Both the position numbers and the translations under genes were made by a program. This document shows positions 42,005 through 47,286 of a DNA stretch of 47,286 nucleotides, one piece after another. The stretch is from Planctomycetota bacterium. Its GTDB lineage: Bacteria > Planctomycetota > JAPUJT01. The stretch's first letter is position 1; each line of letters starts with the position of its first letter. The notes under the pieces are model-generated. The model was not told the DNA's origin and did not search any database. It worked only from the letters and a program-made list of their open reading frames with translations. The stretch spans positions 1-47,286 of the forward strand of contig JAPUJT010000109.1 of the NCBI GenBank assembly GCA_027296055.1, given 5' to 3'.

Positions 42005-45000
42005 TTAGCACTCGCAACCTACTCTGGTACTTTCATAAGCGTCCGAATAACCCGAGCATTCCTCAAACGCGCCCTCATCGAGCGAGCAAGATAGCTTGCA
42101 TTCAGGCTTTGGAGACAGCTGGCAGGTATAGTGAGGCCATTGTTGCCCCGGACTAAACCCCTCGTTCCCGCAGCATATGGTGAGCGACTGAAACAATAGG
42201 GCGGAATTGCATTTATCGCAGCAAATGTCGTGCTCCGTTGGGGCGGCACGAGTAAGCTTGTACCACAACCAAGCACCTACAATGATTGCCCCAGCTATTA
42301 CGAGCCCGGCCGCCTCGCCGGACGCATCTGAAATGTTTGAGGGATTGTTGCCACCAAAAGGGTAGGGATTCCCGCGGTTGCCCAAATCACCCCAGATTCC
42401 CGGAGGATCCCTCTGCAGAAATCGCCCTGTACCCGGATCGTAGTACCGATTCCGGAAGTAGTAGAGCCCTGTCTCAGGATCATACCTCCTTCCCTGCCAG
42501 TGGTAGGGGTTATCCAGGCCAGCTAGGGATTGTGGTGTCGTGAAATTGCCGAATGCCTTGTAATCGTACTCTTCGATCTTGTCATTCGTGGTGTCATCGG
42601 TGAGCGTCTCGATTGAGCCCATGGAGTTCTCGTGATAGTAGTAGGTCTCGAAGGCCGAGTCGCCTTCGACGTCCCTCTGCATCTGGAGGACTTCGTCGAT
42701 GCCTCGTCCGTAGACGTACTGGGCGGTCTTGTTCCCGCTTCCGTCTTGCTCCTCGATCACCTGCCAGCCGTCGTAGAAAAAGAGTGTGGTTCCATTCAAG
42801 CTTCCCGAGTTCGTGACGACCTTTTTGGTGCGACGATTGTTGTGGTCGTACTCGTACTCAGCGATGACCTCGTCCGGATTTGGTACGGTGTTGGTCGCCT
42901 TGATCAACCGATCTCTATAATCGAATTCGAACTTATATGTGCCGTCATCCGTAAGGTTTCCGTTGTCGTCGTGGGTGCGGGTCGTCCCATCGATATCGTA
43001 GATCTCGTTCATGTTGTCGGCGGTGTAGACGTCAGCGACGTGGTTGTACTTGACTGTGGTTCCATTCCCGACCGTCTTGCGGTTCCCCACGTCGTCGTAG
43101 GTGGGTTCCTCCTTGGAGTCGTATGTCGTGTAGTCGCTATAGCTGCTGGATGAGCTGAGGTTGGTTACGCCGTACTTCACGCCTGTGAGCTCATCGATGT
43201 CGTCATACCTGTAGGCGTCCCCCTTGCTGTCGTGTGTGCGGTCCTCGTACTTGCGTGTGCTGTCTTTATGCCAGGCGTAGTCGAAGCCTGCATGGACGAC
43301 CCAGACGGGAGGGTCAGCCTGGTTCAGCCTTTTATGGTCCAAGTCGGTGGGCCGCTTTGCGGCGTCCAGGGTGAGCAACTTCTGTGTGTCGTTATCATAG
43401 TCTCGCTGGACCGTCACCTGCCCCCGGAACTTGTAGTCGGCAATGACGGTTGCTCCGTCCTTGACCTTATCGAGTCGGTCAACCGTGTCGTAGACGAAGT
43501 CGATGGTCCTGGTGTCAGGGTACTTGAGATCCGTCTTGAACCCCACCCCGTCATAGGTCCTCTCGATGGTGCGGACGGACAGGGCGACTACGTATTGCTC
43601 TTCCTTGTCGACTTGACCCAAGGTGTCGAAGAAGTACTTCACCTTGCTGGTCTGTGTTGCCCCTTCCTTCTCGATGGCTTGGGTAATTCGACCTAGGCCG
43701 TCGAAGGTGTTCTCGACATAGTCCGTTCCTCCCACGCCCGTGCCGCGTGATATGCTCACCGAGGTCACCCAGCCAAGGTCGTTCATCGTGTTGGTCACGA
43801 CGGAGCCGTTCGGGTCGGTAACGGTCTTCACCTTGTGGATCTTGTTGTAGGTGATCGTATGTGTTTTGGTGTCCGCGTAGGTGATGGTCTTTCGCCTGTC
43901 GAGGTCGTCGTAGGCAGAGCTTGTCTTGTTGTTGTTCCCGTCCTCCTGCCACTCGAGGCGACCGTTGTCATCCCAGGCCTGCTCGGTGGTGACCTTCAGG
44001 CCCCCCCCCGTGTCGTCATAGATGGTCTTGGTTCTAAGGCTTCTGTGGTCGTAGGTGTGAGTCGTAATGATGTCTTCGGGGTCGTCCTGCCAGACTACGT
44101 TGTTGCGGGAATCGTATTCTGCCTCCGTGGTGAGGTTCAGGCCCGTGGGGTCGACCTGCCTTTTTATGGGACGCCGGAGAGCATCGTAGGTGATGTCCGT
44201 CCGTAGCGTTTTCATGGTCGACGTCTTCTGGTTGTACTCCTTCTCCTCGATCTTGGTGATATCGCCGTTTTTGTCCGGGGTGAAGACTCTAAAGTTTCCC
44301 ACGGTTTCTCCGAGATCATCCACAGTCTTCGTAAGGCGGTTCGCGTCGTCGTAGGTGTGGTAGGTCTCTTTGCCGTTGTCGTCCTTCTCCTCGATGAGGC
44401 GTGAGTTCTTGTCGAAGAGGAACTCTTCCCTCTTGATCCCATCGCCGACATTGGTTCCGCCGGAGTCCTTGAAGAGCATCTCGACCTTGTACCGGCGCTT
44501 GACCTGGTCGTGGAAGTAGGTGGTCTGCTCCAGAATGTTGTTTGACGAGTCCTTCTTCGTGATCTTCTTGATAATGACGCAGCAGTCCTCGTACTCCCAC
44601 TCGGTATAATGCCCCTCCTGATCGGTGCGCTTCGTCCGCCGGTCGAACCCGTCGAACTCCTGCGTGAAAGTGTTCGACTCCCCGTCGTGGAATGTATTCA
44701 GGTTTCCGTTCTTGTCGTAGTCAGATCGCTCTGTGGAGGCATCAGCGGAACCGTAACCTCGTATCTTCGTCCAGAGCAGCTTCCTCTCGTCGTATGCGTG
44801 AAGGATCTTGTTCCCCTCGGGCTTTGTGATCTGCTTGACCTTGTCGTTCTTGTCGTAGGTAAAGCTGGTGGTGACGTAGACCGCCGATGAGACCTCCTGC
44901 TTGGTGCTCGTCGGCCTGTTCATGATGTTGAGGACGTGCTCCTTCTGGACGATCCACTCGTCGCTGTACGCCACGCCATCCTCGTCGAGGTTTCTCACCT

Positions 45001-47286
45001 CCACCTTCTCCACGAGGTCGTTCTCGTCGAAGTAGGTCCGTATCTGGGGTGCGTTGGTGTCCCCCGAGGGCTTGGGCAGGGTTTTGAGGACCGTCTGGTT
45101 CAGCTCGTTGACTTCGAACGTGGTGACGTTCAGCTCCGGGTCGGTGACCTTGGTGACGTTGCCCACGAGGTCGTACTCGTAAGCAGTCTTGAGGGCCAGC
45201 CCGCCCCCACCCGAGTCGACGGTTACGTCCTTTAGGTACCCCGTGGAATTGCCCGTTGTGAAGTAGGTGTAGGTCTTCTCGAAGTCCTCGGGGTCGGTGT
45301 GTTTGGTCACCTGACCCCAGGTGTTGTAGGTCCACTCGTGCTCGATCGTCTGCGAGGCCGGCTGGCCGGATGTGACCGAGGGAGCCGTAGACTTCGTCTT
45401 GTTGCCGTAGGCATCGAAGACATGCGTCCACGTCCCGAAGGGGTCGTTGAAGGTCTTCTCCATATTGAACCCGTCAGTCGAGAAGGTCCTGACGTAGACC
45501 TGATCGTCCTCCACACCCGGAATGTCGGAGATGTTCGTGATCGTGAGCGGGTTGCCCCTGCTCCGGTGGTCGCTGTTGGTATGGTCGTAGGCAAACGTCC
45601 TCTTGTTGCTTAAGGGAAGGATGATGTCGGTGATCTCCGTCTCGGTGTTGTGAATATACTGCGTCTCGAAGTACGAGGGCTCTCCAAACCTCAGCCCCCG
45701 GGTCTTCTCCCTCTTCTTGGTGACGTACCCCTTCGCAGCATCGAAGAAGTACACCGTCTCGTTTAACTCCCGGTCCTTCACCGTAGTCGTCTTGGCCCCG
45801 AGGTTGTAGGTGACATCGACGTCGTTCCCGTCCAGTGTCTGCTTGTCCAGCCAGTCAAAGTCGCTGGTCCCAGGGATGGCATAGTAGGTGTTGGTGAGGT
45901 AGACGCTTCCCGAGCTGGCCACCTCACGGGGCCGCTTGATCGTCAGCAGGTTGTTGTTGAGCGGCTCGAAGGCGGAGGCCGTGGTGTACGTGTACTCGGT
46001 CGTTTTGCCGCTTGCGTAGTCGTTGTCGATGGTCACATCCACCGAGGGGGAGGTGACCTTCTGCAGCCTCCCGCCGGTGCAGTCATACGTCCACGACCGG
46101 AGGGCGAAGTCGATGATCTCCTCCAGGTACCCGTCCGTCGTGTAGTAAAGGAGGATGCTCCGACCCAGCGTGTCCACGACCTCCGTGAGGTAGCCGGCGC
46201 TGTCGTAGTAGAAATCCATGTCGTTGCCATTCCGGTCGGTGATCTTCGAGAGCTTGCTATTGGCTCCGCCGAAGTCGTAGATGGTCCCCTTGCTGTTGGT
46301 GATTCTGAAGACGCCCGAGATCTTCTCCATCTTGGTGTAGAAGCCCGCGGGGGGGGTGTAGACCCCTGCGTTCTCGGTAAAGAGGTCCACCCTCCCGCTC
46401 GGGCCGTAGTAGGTGACGTCTCCCCCTCCCCCTTCGACGACGTAGAGGTTGTAGTTGGTCGTCCAGTTGGCTCCGTAGGGGCCTGGATAGACCACCTGGC
46501 TCCGGTACGTCCTCGTCCAGACGAAGTCGAATCCTCGCCCCCGGATGGTGAGGTCGGTGGCACTGGTGATGTATTCACCGTTGTGGGCGAAGATGGACGG
46601 CTCGCCGATGTAGGCGTCGGACGCGTTGATCGCCTCCTGTACCTTCCCGACGTTGTGGACAAGCTTCGCATCCGCGGGAGTGTCGTCCACGATGTAGAGA
46701 TAGGCCAGCGACTGGGTCGTCCCCCCGTTGCTTATGTCTACTTTGACGTCGCCGAGCGTCGCCGAGGTTCCCACCGTGAGGTCCACGTCCCAGTGGCTGG
46801 TGTCCGTGTAGGTAGTGTTATCGATCGTGATGTTGCCGTTGTCGGTGGTGATGACGTCGCCGCTGGCGAAGGCGGCGTCGGCGCTGTAGAGGGTGATGGA
46901 GGTCTGGGTGCCCGTGGGAGCGAGGTTGATGACGTCGGAGAAGCTGATCACGGTCGCCGAGGGAGCGCTACCGTCGACCCGGAAGGCAGCTCGCTCGATG
47001 ATCATCCCCGAACCGGCCCGGCACTTCAGGGTCACCCACTGGTCGGCAGCCCCTACGGCGACGGTCACACTAGCCGTTACCGAAGTCGTCGAGCCGAAGG
47101 TTACAGTGCCAACCGAGACTGCCTGATCGTCAACCTGCCCTTCCAGGAAGAGCTCAGTGTCGCCGTCGACGAAGAAGGCGGATGCGGCGGTGGCCGTGAT
47201 GGTGAACGTGGTGTTGTTGGCCTTCAGGCTTGGGCTCAAGCTGATTATCGGCTCATGGGAGAGCGATCGGGCTCGCCGACCGGACC
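42005..47286 (-). CDS. RHS/YD-repeat protein with Cys-rich C-terminal tip, 5' partial
   Basis: The frame is open from the right edge for over 1,750 codons; no stop precedes the TTG at 47239, so the true start is outside. The N-terminal part in view holds Ig-like beta domains. Near 46.5 kb ATDLTIRGRGFDFVWTRTYR marks a DUF6531-type entry into the RHS region. Dozens of YD repeats (YDxxGNLxxxxD) run to about 42.7 kb. The RHS core reads YHWQGRRYDPETGLYYFRNR then YYDPGTGRFLQRDP (about 42400-42510). After NISDASGE the final 102 residues carry a hydrophobic segment (LVIAGAIIVGAWLWY) and 11 cysteines including ICCDKC, ICC and GCEC. RHS proteins form shells around a polymorphic C-terminal tip, often a toxin or ligand. 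No immunity gene was identified downstream. Confidence 0.93.
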   Translation of the reverse strand, partial: SGRRARSLSHEPIISLSPSLKANNTTFTITATAASAFFVDGDTELFLEGQVDDQAVSVGTVTFGSTTSVTASVTVAVGAADQWVTLKCRAGSGMIIERAAFRVDGSAPSATVISFSDVINLAPTGTQTSITLYSADAAFASGDVITTDNGNITIDNTTYTDTSHWDVDLTVGTSATLGDVKVDISNGGTTQSLAYLYIVDDTPADAKLVHNVGKVQEAINASDAYIGEPSIFAHNGEYITSATDLTIRGRGFDFVWTRTYRSQVVYPGPYGANWTTNYNLYVVEGGGGDVTYYGPSGRVDLFTENAGVYTPPAGFYTKMEKISGVFRITNSKGTIYDFGGANSKLSKITDRNGNDMDFYYDSAGYLTEVVDTLGRSILLYYTTDGYLEEIIDFALRSWTYDCTGGRLQKVTSPSVDVTIDNDYASGKTTEYTYTTASAFEPLNNNLLTIKRPREVASSGSVYLTNTYYAIPGTSDFDWLDKQTLDGNDVDVTYNLGAKTTTVKDRELNETVYFFDAAKGYVTKKREKTRGLRFGEPSYFETQYIHNTETEITDIILPLSNKRTFAYDHTNSDHRSRGNPLTITNISDIPGVEDDQVYVRTFSTDGFNMEKTFNDPFGTWTHVFDAYGNKTKSTAPSVTSGQPASQTIEHEWTYNTWGQVTKHTDPEDFEKTYTYFTTGNSTGYLKDVTVDSGGGGLALKTAYEYDLVGNVTKVTDPELNVTTFEVNELNQTVLKTLPKPSGDTNAPQIRTYFDENDLVEKVEVRNLDEDGVAYSDEWIVQKEHVLNIMNRPTSTKQEVSSAVYVTTSFTYDKNDKVKQITKPEGNKILHAYDERKLLWTKIRGYGSADASTERSDYDKNGNLNTFHDGESNTFTQEFDGFDRRTKRTDQEGHYTEWEYEDCCVIIKKITKKDSSNNILEQTTYFHDQVKRRYKVEMLFKDSGGTNVGDGIKREEFLFDKNSRLIEEKDDNGKETYHTYDDANRLTKTVDDLGETVGNFRVFTPDKNGDITKIEEKEYNQKTSTMKTLRTDITYDALRRPIKRQVDPTGLNLTTEAEYDSRNNVVWQDDPEDIITTHTYDHRSLRTKTIYDDTGGGLKVTTEQAWDDNGRLEWQEDGNNNKTSSAYDDLDRRKTITYADTKTHTITYNKIHKVKTVTDPNGSVVTNTMNDLGWVTSVSISRGTGVGGTDYVENTFDGLGRITQAIEKEGATQTSKVKYFFDTLGQVDKEEQYVVALSVRTIERTYDGVGFKTDLKYPDTRTIDFVYDTVDRLDKVKDGATVIADYKFRGQVTVQRDYDNDTQKLLTLDAAKRPTDLDHKRLNQADPPVWVVHAGFDYAWHKDSTRKYEDRTHDSKGDAYRYDDIDELTGVKYGVTNLSSSSSYSDYTTYDSKEEPTYDDVGNRKTVGNGTTVKYNHVADVYTADNMNEIYDIDGTTRTHDDNGNLTDDGTYKFEFDYRDRLIKATNTVPNPDEVIAEYEYDHNNRRTKKVVTNSGSLNGTTLFFYDGWQVIEEQDGSGNKTAQYVYGRGIDEVLQMQRDVEGDSAFETYYYHENSMGSIETLTDDTTNDKIEEYDYKAFGNFTTPQSLAGLDNPYHWQGRRYDPETGLYYFRNRYYDPGTGRFLQRDPPGIWGDLGNRGNPYPFGGNNPSNISDASGEAAGLVIAGAIIVGAWLWYKLTRAAPTEHDICCDKCNSALLFQSLTICCGNEGFSPGQQWPHYTCQLSPKPECKLSCSLDEGAFEECSGYSDAYESTRVGCEC

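Noticed and set aside
42632..44206. Plus-strand Val/Leu-rich frames inside the RHS gene (for example 42632-43153)
   Set aside because: Antisense translation of YD repeats gives hydrophobic-looking peptides without real membrane topology.

Overview
The window looks like a chromosomal contig from an uncultivated, G+C-rich, didermic (Gram-negative-type) bacterium. The evidence is several exported proteins with lipobox-type signal peptides, large exported beta-propeller and RHS proteins, a pseudopilin relic, and a transposase family I recall mainly from Planctomycetota, Acidobacteriota and similar environmental genomes. No rRNA, tRNA or phylogenetic marker is present, so the phylum is not established.

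Layout. 0-1.3 kb: the end of a GAF-domain gene, then repeat-rich spacer. 1.3-3.2 kb: an exported seven-bladed FG-GAP protein. 3.2-7.6 kb: dispersed repeats, two degenerate copies of one DDE transposase and an SDR oxidoreductase. 7.6-15.9 kb: the best-preserved gene cluster, with a FemAB-like GNAT protein, an alpha-oxoamine synthase (BioF/serine palmitoyltransferase class) and two B12-binding radical SAM proteins on the minus strand, and a divergent YghO-like GNAT protein and a UGT-like glycosyltransferase on the plus strand. With the SDR these make a plausible, unproven, (glyco)sphingolipid-like pathway. 16.2-18.3 kb: two direct copies of a ~440-bp element with terminal inverted repeats flank a small integron cassette array (two attC sites, a hypothetical protein and a CrtO-like membrane protein, no integrase). 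18.3-20.9 kb: an HU/IHF protein, a lipoprotein metallo-beta-lactamase-fold hydrolase and a truncated pentapeptide protein. 21.5-27.8 kb: a second FG-GAP protein, a sialidase-like Asp-box protein and a kelch lipoprotein. 27.9-36.8 kb: a third copy of the inverted-repeat element and three arrays plus a single unit of a G+C-rich 120-175-bp tandem repeat. Embedded among these are an RCC1-propeller lipoprotein and a glycerophosphodiesterase with a lectin-like tail. 37-42 kb: a short RCC1 lipoprotein, a membrane-anchored protein of unknown function, a pseudopilin pseudogene with an in-frame TAG and a transposase remnant. 42 kb to the end: a very large RHS/YD-repeat protein running off the window, with a membrane segment and an 11-cysteine C-terminal tip.

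The region is heavily shaped by repeats. At least five non-coding families occur: the ~440-bp inverted-repeat element, three short dispersed families, and the G+C-rich tandem unit. The most interesting signals are the element-flanked attC cassettes, the tandem arrays with a conserved small palindrome, the oxoamine synthase/radical SAM/GNAT cluster and the cysteine-rich RHS tip. Most open frames antisense to the long genes or inside the tandem arrays were judged spurious and left out.
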